A DNA stretch of 64,000 nucleotides from Algiphilus aromaticivorans DG1253 (GCF_000733765.1 NZ_JPOG01000001.1:1054001-1118000), one strand, 5' to 3'. Shown: positions 34,536 through 43,360, numbered from the stretch's first letter. The notes: a model not told the origin generated them from the letters alone. Numbers and translations are program-made.

Positions 34536-34790
34536 AGGACCCGGGTAGAGGTTCAGCTTTATGGCGGCTTCCGTGAACACGGTAAGGGGGATAGCGTGGA
34601 AGTGACGCTGGGCGAGTGCTCGACCGTCGCCGAACTGCGCGCAGCCTTTGCCGCGCAGCTGGGCAGCGAGAGAGCGCGCGCTCTGCTGAAAGTTTCAGTC
34701 TTTGCAGACGATGAACGCGTCCTGCTCGATACCGATCCGCTACCGACGGGCAGCGTGCTGTCGGTACTTCCTCCGGTCAGCGGCGGGTAG
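34536..34790 (+). CDS. moaD: Molybdopterin synthase small subunit, start codon apparently AGG
   Basis: 84 residues if read from codon 34536. The ThiS/MoaD ubiquitin-like fold is visible: first strand VEVQLYGGFREHGKGDS, helix STVAELRAAFAAQL, final strand VLSVLPPVSGG ending in the essential GG. The first strand has no ATG, GTG or TTG in front. AAAGGAG (34521-34527) lies 8 nt before an AGG codon at 34536, exactly where a start should be, so ATG has probably become AGG. GTG 34596 is the first usual start but would delete the first strand. It lies between moaA and moaE. Confidence 0.7.
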   Translation, partial: RTRVEVQLYGGFREHGKGDSVEVTLGECSTVAELRAAFAAQLGSERARALLKVSVFADDERVLLDTDPLPTGSVLSVLPPVSGG

Positions 34791-34794
34791 GAGC

Positions 34795-35244
34795 ATGGCG
34801 GTGAGCGGAATCATCACGCTGATTAGCGGAGCGCCACTGGATGCGGAGGCCGCGCTGTCGCATTGCTCGGCCTCCGGACATGGCGCGGCGGATCTGTTCA
34901 TCGGCCGTGTGCGCGATCACAATCTCGGGCGCGAAGTTCGTGCCGTCAGTTATGACATGCACGCCACGCTGTGCCTGCGCGTCTTCGAGGACATCGGTCG
35001 GGAGGCGCGCGACGAGTGGGGTAAGTCGCTGCGCCTGTGGCTCGTGCACCGTCACGGTCGACTGGCGGTGGGCGATGCCAGTGTGATTGCCGCAGCGAGT
35101 TCAACGCACCGCGAAGAGGCCTTTCGTGCCTGCCGCTACCTCATCGAGCAGATGAAGCATCGCGCGCCGATCTGGAAGCAGGAGCACTACACCGATGGCG
35201 ACAGCGAATGGGTGCAGGGGCATGCCCTCTGTCAGCACGGATGA
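34795..35244 (+). CDS. moaE: Molybdopterin synthase large subunit
   Basis: 149 residues. MoaE is recognised from ADLFIGRVRDHNLGREVRAVSYDMH, the HRHGRLAVGDASVIAAASSTHREEAFRAC block, and the active-site KHRAPIWKQE with the catalytic lysines. Together with the MoaD thiocarboxylate it puts the dithiolene sulfurs into precursor Z (cPMP). The start follows the moaD stop after 4 bp, so translation is coupled. Confidence 0.93.
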   Translation: MAVSGIITLISGAPLDAEAALSHCSASGHGAADLFIGRVRDHNLGREVRAVSYDMHATLCLRVFEDIGREARDEWGKSLRLWLVHRHGRLAVGDASVIAAASSTHREEAFRACRYLIEQMKHRAPIWKQEHYTDGDSEWVQGHALCQHG

Positions 35245-35417
35245 GGCAGCGGCCCGTCTTCTGCCTGCGTCGTGTTGACCGGCGAGGCCTTGATGCGCAT
35301 ACCGTCTGGCAAGAATATGCCGATCTCGGGGTGCCTCGCCTGAGTGACGGAGGGCGCCCAATCGCGATGACGACGCGGTCGCGTAGCGGCCTGTCGTTGG
35401 CCAGTCGATGGAGTTGA
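35241..35417 (+). CDS. Possible small protein overlapping the moaE stop
   Basis: 58 residues, ATGA overlap with the moaE stop (35241-35244). The middle, RRGLDAHTVWQEYADLGVPRL followed by SDGGRPIAMTT, faintly resembles Phd/YefM-type antitoxin N-termini, but no toxin gene follows and the C-terminus is short. It may be a non-functional remnant. I cannot assign a function. Confidence 0.25.
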   Translation: MRQRPVFCLRRVDRRGLDAHTVWQEYADLGVPRLSDGGRPIAMTTRSRSGLSLASRWS

Positions 35418-35489
35418 GGAGGTCGCGCCGCCGCGACGCTGTAGCGGGAAACGCGCAACTGCCGCTCCGGACGCGTTGGTGTCACGCAC

Positions 35490-35503
35490 TTGATCTAGAT
35501 CAA
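35490..35503. promoter_or_regulatory. Perfect FNR-type box for the first DUF6455-like gene
   Basis: TTGATCTAGATCAA is a full consensus match. Its centre is 62.5 bp before ATG 35559; the paralogous gene at 47198-47602 has a box at the same distance. Confidence 0.75.
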
Positions 35504-35558
35504 CGCCGAGTCCGTCATGCCAGCGGACACTGGGCTGTGCCTATGCTGGAGTCAGAAA

Positions 35559-35933
35559 ATGCCGGTACTCAACGATTTCGCACAGCTTTACGCCTTGTCC
35601 TGGATCATGACGATTAGCCTGCTAGCGGCGCCGCTTGCGGTCTTTCTGGTGCGTGAGGCGCGCCAACGATCCTCTCGATCCATCTCGCCTATTGACACCC
35701 GCTTCCGGCAATCGCTGCTCCTTCGCCTGTTGTTACGCCTGGGGGTCGAACCCGAGCGCTATGGGCGGAGCTTCGGTCGGCATGGGCTGGCGCAGCAGCT
35801 CAAGGTCTGCGAATCCTGCCGCTATCGCCAGCAGTGCATCAAGGATCTCTCGGCCGGACAGGCTTCCCTGGCGCGCTGTCCGAACGCCGGTGCGATCGCC
35901 GCCTATTTCGCTGGCCGCGTTGTGGCGGCTTAG
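35559..35933 (+). CDS. DUF6455-like small membrane-anchored cysteine protein
   Basis: 124 residues. One N-terminal membrane helix (MTISLLAAPLAVFLVREARQ) is followed by a basic linker and a C-terminal domain with the cysteine pattern CESCRYRQQCIKDLSAGQ ... ARCPNAGAI, recalling DUF6455 proteins. The spaced cysteines suggest a metal site. GGAG precedes ATG 35559. A perfect FNR-type box lies 62 bp upstream, so the gene should be induced without oxygen. A paralogue with the same architecture lies at 47198-47602. Function unknown. Confidence 0.75.
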   Translation: MPVLNDFAQLYALSWIMTISLLAAPLAVFLVREARQRSSRSISPIDTRFRQSLLLRLLLRLGVEPERYGRSFGRHGLAQQLKVCESCRYRQQCIKDLSAGQASLARCPNAGAIAAYFAGRVVAA

Positions 35934-35958
35934 TATCCGGCTTCCTGGAGCCCAAGAC

Positions 35959-37164
35959 GTGTCCAGCCACGCGCGGCAGACTGGATTGAGGGGTGAGCAG
36001 CCGGTTGCTTGCGGCGCGGCGGCCGTTGAAGACTCGGTTCCGGCGGGGCTATCCACGCGGGACGACCCCCGGCGGCGTCTCGATGCACAGCGTGCGGTAA
36101 GTCCCGTCGGGCGCGTGTCCGATGGCACCTCGTGGGAGCTGCTCGGTCACCGCGATGCCCTGAAGGTACTTCATGATTGGCGGACCTTCAGGAATCGGGT
36201 TTCCGCGCACCGGTCGGTACCCAACGGACTTGATCCGCCCGAGCACGACGACTATCGCGCTGCCATTCTGCCGTTGTTGTCCCCCGAGCGGGTCGCAGCC
36301 TTCGCGCCGCGCTGTCGCACCATCGTTGCGCGGACGCTGGTGGCGGCGCGCCGCACCGGTCGCGTCGACTGGATGCGGCAATGGGCGCTACCTCTGGCGG
36401 CCGAGCTGCAATGCGCCTATCTCGGCTTTCCGGAAGACCTCCAGCAAGCGCTCATGGAATGGAGCTTGCGCAGTGCGGCGGCGACGCGGGCAGGCGACCG
36501 CCAGCACCTGGCCGGCATTGCTGCGGAATTCGAGGAACTGTCGCAGCATGCAATCAGCCGTTGGGTGGACGAAGCGGACCCGGCAGCCGACAACATAACG
36601 CGCGCGCTCTGCGCAGCGCGCGTGCTGGGGCATCCGATGTCAGCGGCGGATGTCGCCAGCGTGCTGCGCAATTGGACCGCCGGCGAGCTCGGCACGATGG
36701 CGGCTGCGACCGGGATTCTGCTGCATTTCATCGCCACCGATGAAGTCGCGACCATACAGATGCGGACGCAGCCGGACCGGCTTGCGGAAGCCTCGGACGA
36801 GATCCTGCGCCTGCACGGGCCACTATTGGCCAATCGGCGCCGCGCCACACGCAATGTCGAGATCGCCGGGCAGCGCATTACGGCGGGCGAGCGCTTGCAA
36901 ATCAACTGGGTGGCGGTCAACCGCGACCCCGAGGTCTTCGAGCAGCCGCACTGCTTTCGTCTCGGTCGACGGCCGGCGGATAACCTGCTTTATGGTGCCG
37001 GCATCCACCAGTGTCCGGGGGCGGCGCTATCGCGACTTGTTCTGTCGATCTTTCTCGAGGAGGCGCTGTCGGCTGCGGTCTCCCTCGACGGCCCGCCGTG
37101 TTTCGCACAGTCGCCGGCCAGCGGCTTTGCGAGGCTGCCGCTGCGCTTTGCCGAAACGGCCTGA
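35959..37164 (+). CDS. Cytochrome P450
   Basis: 401 residues from GTG 35959 with GGAG 9 nt upstream. Heme-binding loop NLLYGAGIHQCPGAALSRL (Cys352 ligand), the K-helix E-x-x-R in ASDEILRLHGP, and the I-helix NWTAGELGTMAAATGI are present, so this is a class I-type soluble P450. No membrane anchor, no ferredoxin or reductase gene beside it; the substrate and redox partner are unknown. It follows the DUF6455-like gene by 25 bp and precedes the nitronate monooxygenase. The start is uncertain because the usual N-terminal landmarks are weak. Confidence 0.85.
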   Translation: MSSHARQTGLRGEQPVACGAAAVEDSVPAGLSTRDDPRRRLDAQRAVSPVGRVSDGTSWELLGHRDALKVLHDWRTFRNRVSAHRSVPNGLDPPEHDDYRAAILPLLSPERVAAFAPRCRTIVARTLVAARRTGRVDWMRQWALPLAAELQCAYLGFPEDLQQALMEWSLRSAAATRAGDRQHLAGIAAEFEELSQHAISRWVDEADPAADNITRALCAARVLGHPMSAADVASVLRNWTAGELGTMAAATGILLHFIATDEVATIQMRTQPDRLAEASDEILRLHGPLLANRRRATRNVEIAGQRITAGERLQINWVAVNRDPEVFEQPHCFRLGRRPADNLLYGAGIHQCPGAALSRLVLSIFLEEALSAAVSLDGPPCFAQSPASGFARLPLRFAETA

Positions 37165-37380
37165 GACGCTCCAGACTGTGGTGCCCCGCTGAATCCGGAG
37201 CCCGTGCACCGCGTCACGCCGAAGGCGTTCTCGTTAGCGGTTTGTTCTTAGCGCGAATTCGTATTGCCTCATACGGGAGCGCGGCCTTGATACTGCCAGC
37301 AGGCTATGCGGATGTGATCGCGCGCATCCCGGTCCGGCCACTACCGGGGTTTATCGCGGTCCTATCGAGGAGCAGAAGGC

Positions 37381-38409
37381 ATGATTCAGGAAATGCTGGG
37401 TGTAGAGGTGCCATTGATACAGGCGCCGATGGCGGGTGTGCAGGACAGCGCGCTGGCCGCAGCCGTTTCCGAAGCAGGCGCGCTGGGTTCGCTACCCTGC
37501 GCGCGACTGGACGCCGACGGCCTGCGCGGTGAATGGCAGGCGTTGCGCGCGCGTTCGCGGCGACCGTGCAACGTCAACTTCTTTTGCCACGACTCGCCGG
37601 CACCGGATGAGCATGCGCAGGCGCACTGGTTGGCCACTCTTGCGCCTTACTACGAGGCACTCGGCCTGGAAGCTCCCGCCATCGGGGCGCATGCCGGTAG
37701 GCCACCCTTCGATCGCGCTGCGGCCGAGGCACTTGCCGAGCTGCGGCCGACTGTCGTCAGCTTCCATTTCGGTTTGCCCGCCGATCATCTCCTCGAGGAA
37801 GTGCGCGCCACCGGGGCGCGTGTGCTCAGCACAGCCACTACGGTCGAAGAAGCGCTCTGGCTGGAGCGCCGCGGTGTCGATGCCGTCATCGCGCAAGGCC
37901 TGGAAGCGGGTGGGCATCGCGGTCATTTCCTGTCACCGGATCTGACGCGGCAGGCCGGTACCTTCGCGCTGCTGCCACAGATCGCGCGCGCGATACGTGT
38001 GCCGGTCATTGCAGCCGGTGGCATCGCCGATGCCGCTGGTGTCAGGGCCGCCTTCGCGCTGGGGGCCTCGGCGGTGCAGGTCGGCACGGCCTTCCTGCTC
38101 AGCGACGAAGCCCGTACCAGCGATGTGCACCGCCGTGCGCTGCAGTCCGAGGCAGCGCGACACACGGCGCTCACCAATCTCTTCAGCGGGCGCCCGGCGC
38201 GGGCCATCGTCAACCGGCTCATGCGCGAGCTGGGACCGATCAGCGACGCTGTGCCTCCGTTTCCGCATGCGCTGCCAGCGCTGGCGCCACTGCGGGCGGC
38301 TGCCGAGCGCGAAGGCAGTGGCGACTATTCGTCGATGTGGGCCGGCGAGAACACCAGCGGCTGCCGGCAGGCACCGGCCGCCAAGATCGTCCGTGGCCTG
38401 ATGGCCTGA
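37381..38409 (+). CDS. Nitronate monooxygenase (2-nitropropane dioxygenase family)
   Basis: 342 residues. FMN TIM-barrel with the family start PLIQAPMAGVQDSALAAAVSEAG, the LEAGGHRGHF motif with the catalytic His, and the phosphate loop VPVIAAGGIADAAGVRAAF ... ASAVQVGTAFL. Such enzymes oxidise alkyl nitronates, including propionate 3-nitronate, to oxo acids and nitrite. AGGAG lies in front of ATG 37381. The last third also exists as a decayed copy at 46757-47112, so the gene or its region was duplicated. Confidence 0.88.
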   Translation: MIQEMLGVEVPLIQAPMAGVQDSALAAAVSEAGALGSLPCARLDADGLRGEWQALRARSRRPCNVNFFCHDSPAPDEHAQAHWLATLAPYYEALGLEAPAIGAHAGRPPFDRAAAEALAELRPTVVSFHFGLPADHLLEEVRATGARVLSTATTVEEALWLERRGVDAVIAQGLEAGGHRGHFLSPDLTRQAGTFALLPQIARAIRVPVIAAGGIADAAGVRAAFALGASAVQVGTAFLLSDEARTSDVHRRALQSEAARHTALTNLFSGRPARAIVNRLMRELGPISDAVPPFPHALPALAPLRAAAEREGSGDYSSMWAGENTSGCRQAPAAKIVRGLMA

Positions 38410-38427
38410 CGACCCTACTGGCTGCGC

Positions 38428-38799
38428 CTAGAGCAGGGCCAGCAAGCCGGTCATTGCCAGCAGCGCGCAGCCTAGCTGGATGCCGATGACCATGGCGGTT
38501 TTCAGGTCCGCACGATGCAGATAGTCCTCGGCAACGGTCTGCAGGCCCAGCGCCAGATGATGGAAGAGCGCCAGCAATAGCGCGGCCAGCAAGACACGGT
38601 TGGGCATCGCGCCGATCCACCGCTCGAAGGCCGCATGGTCGGCCGGAATTAGCTGCAGCAGCACACCCAGGAACCAGAGGCTGAGCGGCAGCAGCGCCAC
38701 TGCGCTCACACGCTGCGCACACCAGTGATGGGCGCCGTGGTGCGCTGATCCGGCGCCGCGCGCACGAGCGAGTGGTGTCTGCATCTCCGGCCGGCTCAT
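38428..38799 (-). CDS. sdhD: Succinate dehydrogenase membrane subunit SdhD
   Basis: 123 residues, three hydrophobic helices. The SdhD pattern is seen in HHWCAQRVSAVALLPLSLWF (quinone-site Arg/His), followed by LLALFHHLALGLQTVAEDYLH with the heme-side His and Asp-Tyr. ATG 38799 overlaps the SdhC stop (ATGA). It is the last gene of a B-C-D cluster in which no flavoprotein subunit gene is present. Confidence 0.85.
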   Translation of the reverse strand: MSRPEMQTPLARARGAGSAHHGAHHWCAQRVSAVALLPLSLWFLGVLLQLIPADHAAFERWIGAMPNRVLLAALLLALFHHLALGLQTVAEDYLHRADLKTAMVIGIQLGCALLAMTGLLALL

Positions 38800-39194
38800 G
38801 GGGCGCCCCGGGCGAACATCCCCGCCGCCAACCAGAAGCACAGCGTCAGCGTTAGGCTGGCGCCCACCACGGCCCAGCCGGAGGCGTAGATCGCGGTCAG
38901 CGAGAAGCCGTGACCGCTGTCCCAGACCAGGTGCCGGATGCCGTTGCACAGGTGATAGAAGAGCGCGAAGCTCCAGGCAAAGAGCAGCAACGAGCCGAGC
39001 GGCGACAGCAGCAGCCCCAGCAGCCCGTGATAGGCCTCGGGCCCGGCACGCCCGGCGAGCAGCCAAACAACGATGAGCAGGGCGCCGAAGCCGAGGGCGA
39101 TGCCGCTGAGGCGGTGGCAGAAGGACAGCACCGAGGTCAGCTGCGGCCGATAGACCTGAACGTGCGGTGCCAGCGGACGCTTGCGCGAATGCAT
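38796..39194 (-). CDS. sdhC: Succinate dehydrogenase cytochrome b556 subunit SdhC
   Basis: 132 residues. SdhC signatures are RPLAPHVQVYRPQLTSVLSFCHRLSGIAL (Ser and Arg for quinone binding) and ALFYHLCNGIRHLVWDSGHG with the heme ligand His. Three hydrophobic helices. It starts 4 bp after the SdhB stop and overlaps sdhD, so the three subunits are translated together. It anchors the iron-sulfur subunit to the inner membrane and passes electrons to quinone. Confidence 0.9.
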   Translation of the reverse strand: MHSRKRPLAPHVQVYRPQLTSVLSFCHRLSGIALGFGALLIVVWLLAGRAGPEAYHGLLGLLLSPLGSLLLFAWSFALFYHLCNGIRHLVWDSGHGFSLTAIYASGWAVVGASLTLTLCFWLAAGMFARGAP

Positions 39195-39198
39195 GGCG

Positions 39199-40038
39199 TC
39201 AGCCCCGCCGCAGCGCGATGGCCTTCTTGATCGAGGCGATGGCCTCGCCCGGATTGAGGCCCTTCGGGCAGGTGCGCGTGCAGTTCAGGATCGTGTGGCA
39301 CCTGTAAAGCCGGAAGGGATCCTCGAGCGCATCGAGCCGCGTGCCGGTGGCTTCGTCGCGGCTGTCGACGATCCAGCGTTGCGCCTGCAGCAGCACGGCC
39401 GGGCCGAGGAAGCGGTCGCCGTTCCACCAGTGGCTCGGACAGCCGGCCGTGCAGCAGAAGCAGAGGATGCATTCGTAGTAGCCGTCCAGTTCGGCGCGCT
39501 CGGCGGGGGACTGGAGCCGCTCGCGGTCGGGGGCCGGGCTGTCGGCCTGCAGCCAGGGCGCGATGGATTCGTACTGCGCGTAGAGATGCGTCAGGTCGGG
39601 CACCAGATCCTTGATGACGCGCAGGTTGTTGAGCGGATAGACGGTAACGGTCTCCTCGGTCTCTTCCAGCGGGCGCATGCACGCCAGCCAGTTGGCTCCG
39701 TCGATGTTCATGGCGCAGGAGCCGCAGACCCCTTCGCGGCAGGATCGCCGGAAGGTCAGCGTCGGGTCGATCTCGTTCTTGATGGTGATCAGCGCGTCGA
39801 GCAGCATCGGACCGCAGCGCGCGGCGTCGACGGTGTAGCGGTCGAGGCGGGGGTTGTCGCCGCTGTCGGGATCATAGCGGTAGACCGCCAGGCGCTTCGG
39901 CTGCAGGCAATCGGCCGGCGCAGGCCATTCGCGGCCGAGCCGCACGCGCGAGCCCGGCTCCACGCCCAGCTGCTTCGGCACCGGGAAGCGCTTCAGCGGC
40001 CGCCAGCGCGGCTGCTCGCTGGATCGACGAATCAGCAT
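39199..40038 (-). CDS. sdhB: Succinate dehydrogenase/fumarate reductase iron-sulfur subunit
   Basis: 279 residues. The plant-type [2Fe-2S] loop [21 protein letters not shown] and the two C-terminal cysteine motifs [12 protein letters not shown] and [14 protein letters not shown], which ligate [4Fe-4S] and [3Fe-4S], are complete. There is an N-terminal extension of about 50 residues. Unusually, sdhA is missing: upstream is the AhpD-like gene and downstream sdhC and sdhD. The gene order B-C-D differs from the common C-D-A-B. The flavoprotein must come from elsewhere, or this set serves another partner. Confidence 0.9.
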   Translation of the reverse strand: MLIRRSSEQPRWRPLKRFPVPKQLGVEPGSRVRLGREWPAPADCLQPKRLAVYRYDPDSGDNPRLDRYTVDAARCGPMLLDALITIKNEIDPTLTFRRSCREGVCGSCAMNIDGANWLACMRPLEETEETVTVYPLNNLRVIKDLVPDLTHLYAQYESIAPWLQADSPAPDRERLQSPAERAELDGYYECILCFCCTAGCPSHWWNGDRFLGPAVLLQAQRWIVDSRDEATGTRLDALEDPFRLYRCHTILNCTRTCPKGLNPGEAIASIKKAIALRRG

Positions 40039-40053
40039 GCCGTCTCTCCCGGG

Positions 40054-40455
40054 CTAGCCCGTGCCACCGCCGGGCAGGGCGCCGCCTTCATCCTCCCAGC
40101 GCTCCTCGCAATCGCAGTCGTAGACCGGCTCGGGGCCGAGCTCTTCGAGCGCCTGGGCGGCGTGGGCGTAGGCGGCGCCGGCGCGCATCTCGGCCGCCAC
40201 CCAGATGGCCTCCATGATCTGCGACTGCGTCGCGCCTTCGCGAACCGCGGCCTGGGTATGCCCCTTGATGCAGGTCGGGCACTGCGTGACGTGTGCCACC
40301 GCCACGGCGATCAGCTGCTTGGTCTGGGTGTTCAGCGCGCCGTCCTGGAAGACCGCCTTGCTGAAGGCGCGGAAGGCGGCATCGGCATCCGGCGCCAGGC
40401 TGCGGCGCCTCTCGTTGAGGGCCTGGTTCGGTTTCCAGCTGCTGGTTTCGGTCAT
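40054..40455 (-). CDS. Carboxymuconolactone decarboxylase/AhpD-like protein
   Basis: 133 residues. The CMD/AhpD motif AVAVAHVTQCPTCIKGHTQAAVREG contains the CxxC-x3-H redox site typical of alkylhydroperoxidase-like members, so it is a thiol peroxidase-type protein rather than a decarboxylase. An acidic Cys-containing tail, VYDCDCEERWEDEGG, is unusual. AAGGAGGA precedes ATG 40455, which overlaps the YggS stop (ATGA). It is co-transcribed with yggS and perhaps sdhBCD 15 bp downstream. Confidence 0.8.
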   Translation of the reverse strand: MTETSSWKPNQALNERRRSLAPDADAAFRAFSKAVFQDGALNTQTKQLIAVAVAHVTQCPTCIKGHTQAAVREGATQSQIMEAIWVAAEMRAGAAYAHAAQALEELGPEPVYDCDCEERWEDEGGALPGGGTG

Positions 40456-41318
40456 CGCGCTGTCCTCCTTGTTGCCGTTCCGGGTGTTGCCCGGGCTGCC
40501 GGGCACGATTCGGTTACCGGCGTGCTCGATGTGTGGCTTCGGCCCTCGGGCCAGTAATGACTGTCGGGCAGGGGGCGGGGTCCGAAGATGGCCTGGCCGA
40601 TACGAACGACGGTAGCGCCTTCTTCGATGGCCAGCTCATAGTCTCCGGACATCCCCATCGATAGCTCGCGTAGGGTGACATTCGGCGGCGCGTTCTGGCG
40701 GAGCCGGTCGCGCAGCGCGCGCAGGTGCTGGAAGCAGGCGCGTACGGCGGTGTCGTCGCGGGCCTGCAGCGCCAGCGTCATGAGGCCGGTCACGCGCAGG
40801 CTCTGGAAAACCGGCATTTGCTGGAGGAATGCTGCCACTTCGTCGGGCGGCAAGCCGTACTTGCTTGCCTCGCCGGAGGTGTTCACCTGCACCATGACCT
40901 CCAGCGCCCGGCCTTCGGCCTGCAGGCGACGGTCCAGTGCTGCAGCCGTGCGCAGGCTGTCCAGCGCCTGGAACTCGCTGGCAAAGCGGGCCACCTGCTT
41001 CGCCTTGTTGGTCTGCAGGTGGCCGATGATCGACCAGCGTAGGCTGAGCTCGGCCAGCGCCTCGGCCTTGGCGGCGGCCTCCTGCACCTTGTTCTCGCCG
41101 AACTCGCGGCAACCGGCGGCGTGCGCGGCGCGCAGTCGCGCGGCATCGACGGTCTTGCTGACCGGCAGCAGGCGCACGCTGGCCGGATCGCGACCGCAGG
41201 CTGTGCAGCGGGCAGCAATGCGCGCGCGCAGGCCGGCAAGGCGGTGTGCGAGACCGGCGGTGGCGGTGTCGTCGGCCTGCGTGGCCGGCGTCGAGCTATC
41301 TGGCCGAGCAGCCGTCAT
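40452..41318 (-). CDS. yggS: YggS/PLPBP family pyridoxal phosphate homeostasis protein
   Basis: 288 residues. LLPVSKTVDAARLRAAHAAGCREFGENKVQEA has the PLP-binding Lys and the family FGENYVQE-like motif; WSIIGHLQTNKAKQVARF and LSMGMSGDYELAIEEGATVVRIGQAIFG complete the alanine-racemase-type barrel. It controls free PLP rather than catalysing a known reaction. A C-terminal extension of about 40 residues (PRPLPDSHYWPEGRSHTSST ...) is longer than usual and low in complexity. Confidence 0.9.
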   Translation of the reverse strand: MTAARPDSSTPATQADDTATAGLAHRLAGLRARIAARCTACGRDPASVRLLPVSKTVDAARLRAAHAAGCREFGENKVQEAAAKAEALAELSLRWSIIGHLQTNKAKQVARFASEFQALDSLRTAAALDRRLQAEGRALEVMVQVNTSGEASKYGLPPDEVAAFLQQMPVFQSLRVTGLMTLALQARDDTAVRACFQHLRALRDRLRQNAPPNVTLRELSMGMSGDYELAIEEGATVVRIGQAIFGPRPLPDSHYWPEGRSHTSSTPVTESCPAARATPGTATRRTAR

Positions 41319-41319
41319 C

Positions 41320-41778
41320 TCAGGTGAAATCCAGTCGCGCCAGGTCGCGTGCTTGCAGGCGCACCTCGGCGTCCTGCTGCTGGGCGAGCTGATGAAAGAG
41401 CTCCTCCTCTTCCGGCACTTGCGCCAGCTCGGCGCGCACGCGGTACATGTCCTGCAGCGTGCGATGCGCGGTCAACGCATTGGCCAGCACATCGTGCACG
41501 TCGGCGCAGCCCAGGCACTTCGGGATGCGCTGCAGCACGCTCGGGTGGCCGAACTGCGCGCTGTCGCGCAGCCAGGTATCCAGCAGCCCCTCGCCGGTGT
41601 TGGCCAGGTAGGCGGCCATGGCCTCGGCGATGCGCTGCTCGCGACCGGCGAGAAATTCCAGCGCCAACCGCAGGCGGGCATCCGGCTGGCTCTTCGCCAG
41701 TTCCTGATAATGCTTGGTGAGCGCGACGTGAAAGGCCTGCGCCCAGTCGAGCAGATCGCGTAGCTGCCGAAAGACCAT
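41320..41778 (-). CDS. Hypothetical helical protein, possibly ferritin-like
   Basis: 152 residues, all helical, no signal peptide. Pattern FHVALTKHYQELAKSQPDARLRLALEFLAGREQRIAEAM has His and Glu residues at helix-bundle spacing, and a second pair appears in LTAHRTLQDMYRVRAELAQV. This might be a ferritin-like or rubrerythrin-like four-helix bundle, but I could not assign it. CGGGAGGG precedes ATG 41778, and its stop lies directly before yggS, so the two probably belong together. Confidence 0.65.
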   Translation of the reverse strand: MVFRQLRDLLDWAQAFHVALTKHYQELAKSQPDARLRLALEFLAGREQRIAEAMAAYLANTGEGLLDTWLRDSAQFGHPSVLQRIPKCLGCADVHDVLANALTAHRTLQDMYRVRAELAQVPEEEELFHQLAQQQDAEVRLQARDLARLDFT

Positions 41779-41818
41779 GGAGAGCCCTCCCGATATCAGC
41801 CGCGGGCGGAGTCGGGGC

Positions 41819-42160
41819 TCATCGCCAGTAGTCGTTGGCCTCGGCGATGGTGCGGAAATGGGTGGCGATGACCTGCGAGGCCGAGATCAGGCTATCGGCG
41901 TCTCGGGCATATTTCGGGCGCAGCGTCTTGCGCACGTCGGCGTCGGGCTGCGTCTTGGCCACGCCCTTCTGCGACAGCTTGACCGCCAGCGCGAAGCCTT
42001 CTTCGGGCGTGTCGGTAACCAGGCTGGGCAGCCAGCTTTGCCCGGCCCCGTCGGCGGGCTCTGCCGACGCGACGGCCGGCGCAGCCAGGCTGAGCGCCGC
42101 GGCAAGCAGCCCGGTTGCCATTGCCTTTCCGTTCCGGTGTCGCATCCGAAGCATGCGCAT
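41819..42160 (-). CDS. Small secreted protein of unknown function
   Basis: 113 residues. A Sec signal peptide is evident: basic N-terminus (RMLRMRHRNGK), hydrophobic core (ATGLLAAALSLAAPAV) and cleavage site ASA-EP near residue 34. The mature part is about 80 residues without cysteines (FALAVKLSQKGVAKTQPDAD, RDADSLISASQVIATHF). No family recognised. ATG 42160 has AAAGGAG. It is divergent from lipA. Confidence 0.6.
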   Translation of the reverse strand: MRMLRMRHRNGKAMATGLLAAALSLAAPAVASAEPADGAGQSWLPSLVTDTPEEGFALAVKLSQKGVAKTQPDADVRKTLRPKYARDADSLISASQVIATHFRTIAEANDYWR

Positions 42161-42325
42161 GCTCGACTCCTTTGTAGTGCCGACCAATGAAGATCGACTA
42201 TCACGTTATCATTAAAAACGTAAACGAGATACTGCTTCAAATCGTTGGCGGGACACAGCGCCGGACATGATGCGCAACCGGATAGCGACGCCCCGCCCAC
42301 CGGCACTCACAAAGGACCGGCACCA

Positions 42326-43357
42326 ATGCGCGCTTTCAAGGATATTCCTGTCGTCGTCGTCCGCAGCGGCTCCAAGTACGAGAAGCCGACGGGCGTGCGC
42401 GCCATCAAGGATGGTGTGAAGCAGCGGAGCAATGCTGCGCCGGTTGCCAGGGGCAACAAGCCGAGCTGGCTCAAGGTGCAGGTGCCGACCGGGGAGGGCT
42501 ACAAGCGCACCAAGCAGACGGTGCGCGACCACAAGCTTTCCACGGTTTGCGAAGAGTCCATGTGCCCGAACATCGCCGAATGCTGGAGCGCCGGCACGGC
42601 CACCATCATGCTGATGGGCGATGTCTGCACGCGCGCCTGCCGCTTCTGCGCGGTGGATACCGGCAACCCCAAGGGCTGGCTGGATCATGATGAGCCCCGG
42701 CAGGCTTCCGAAACGGTGCAGCTGATGGGGCTGCAGTACGTCGTGCTGACCTCGGTCGACCGGGACGATCTGGAGGATGCCGGCGCCGGTCACTACGCGG
42801 CCTGTATCCGTCAGATCAAGGCGGACAACCCCGGCACGGCCGTTGAGGCGCTGACCCCGGATTTTCAGGGCGTGCACGAATGGGTCGATCGCGTCATCGA
42901 CACCGGGCTGGAGGTCTTTGCCCAGAACGTCGAGACAGTGCGGCGGCTGACGCATCCGGTGCGCGATCCGCGCGCCAGCTACGAGCGCACGCTGGATGTG
43001 CTGGCGCACGCCAAGGCGCGTAACCCCGAGGTACTGACCAAGACCAGCCTCATGCTGGGTCTCGGCGAGACCGAGGAAGAGATCGACCAGACGATGGACG
43101 ATTTGCGCGCCATCGGCGTGGACATCGTGACCTTCGGCCAGTACCTGCAGCCGACGGCCAATCACCTGCCCGTGGAGCGCTTCGTGCACCCGGACGAATT
43201 CGCGAAGTACCGCCAGTGGGGCCTCGACAAGGGCTTCCTGGAGGTGGTTTCCGGCCCGCTGGTGCGTTCGAGCTATCGGGCCGAGCGCGTTCTGGAGAAG
43301 AACAACTGTGGCATCGGCGTCGAGCCCACCAAGGCGGGCTCGGCTGTGCGCCCTTAA
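42326..43357 (+). CDS. lipA: Lipoyl synthase
   Basis: 343 residues. Two [4Fe-4S] sites: the auxiliary cluster Cys75, 80 and 86 ([12 protein letters not shown]) and the radical-SAM cluster CTRACRFC (Cys101, 105, 108). The family R-S-S-Y motif is present near the C-terminus ([10 protein letters not shown]). It inserts two sulfurs into octanoyl-protein to make lipoyl groups. The N-terminus of about 60 residues precedes the core. AAAGGAC lies upstream of ATG 42326. Convergent with the TonB receptor gene, 3 bp apart. No lipB was seen beside it. Confidence 0.95.
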   Translation: MRAFKDIPVVVVRSGSKYEKPTGVRAIKDGVKQRSNAAPVARGNKPSWLKVQVPTGEGYKRTKQTVRDHKLSTVCEESMCPNIAECWSAGTATIMLMGDVCTRACRFCAVDTGNPKGWLDHDEPRQASETVQLMGLQYVVLTSVDRDDLEDAGAGHYAACIRQIKADNPGTAVEALTPDFQGVHEWVDRVIDTGLEVFAQNVETVRRLTHPVRDPRASYERTLDVLAHAKARNPEVLTKTSLMLGLGETEEEIDQTMDDLRAIGVDIVTFGQYLQPTANHLPVERFVHPDEFAKYRQWGLDKGFLEVVSGPLVRSSYRAERVLEKNNCGIGVEPTKAGSAVRP

Positions 43358-43360
43358 GGC

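Noticed and set aside
42192-42240. AT-rich segment with ACGTT/AACGT inverted repeat between the small secreted protein and lipA
   Set aside because: It resembles a promoter in general, but spacing and sequence fit neither NsrR nor FNR sites.
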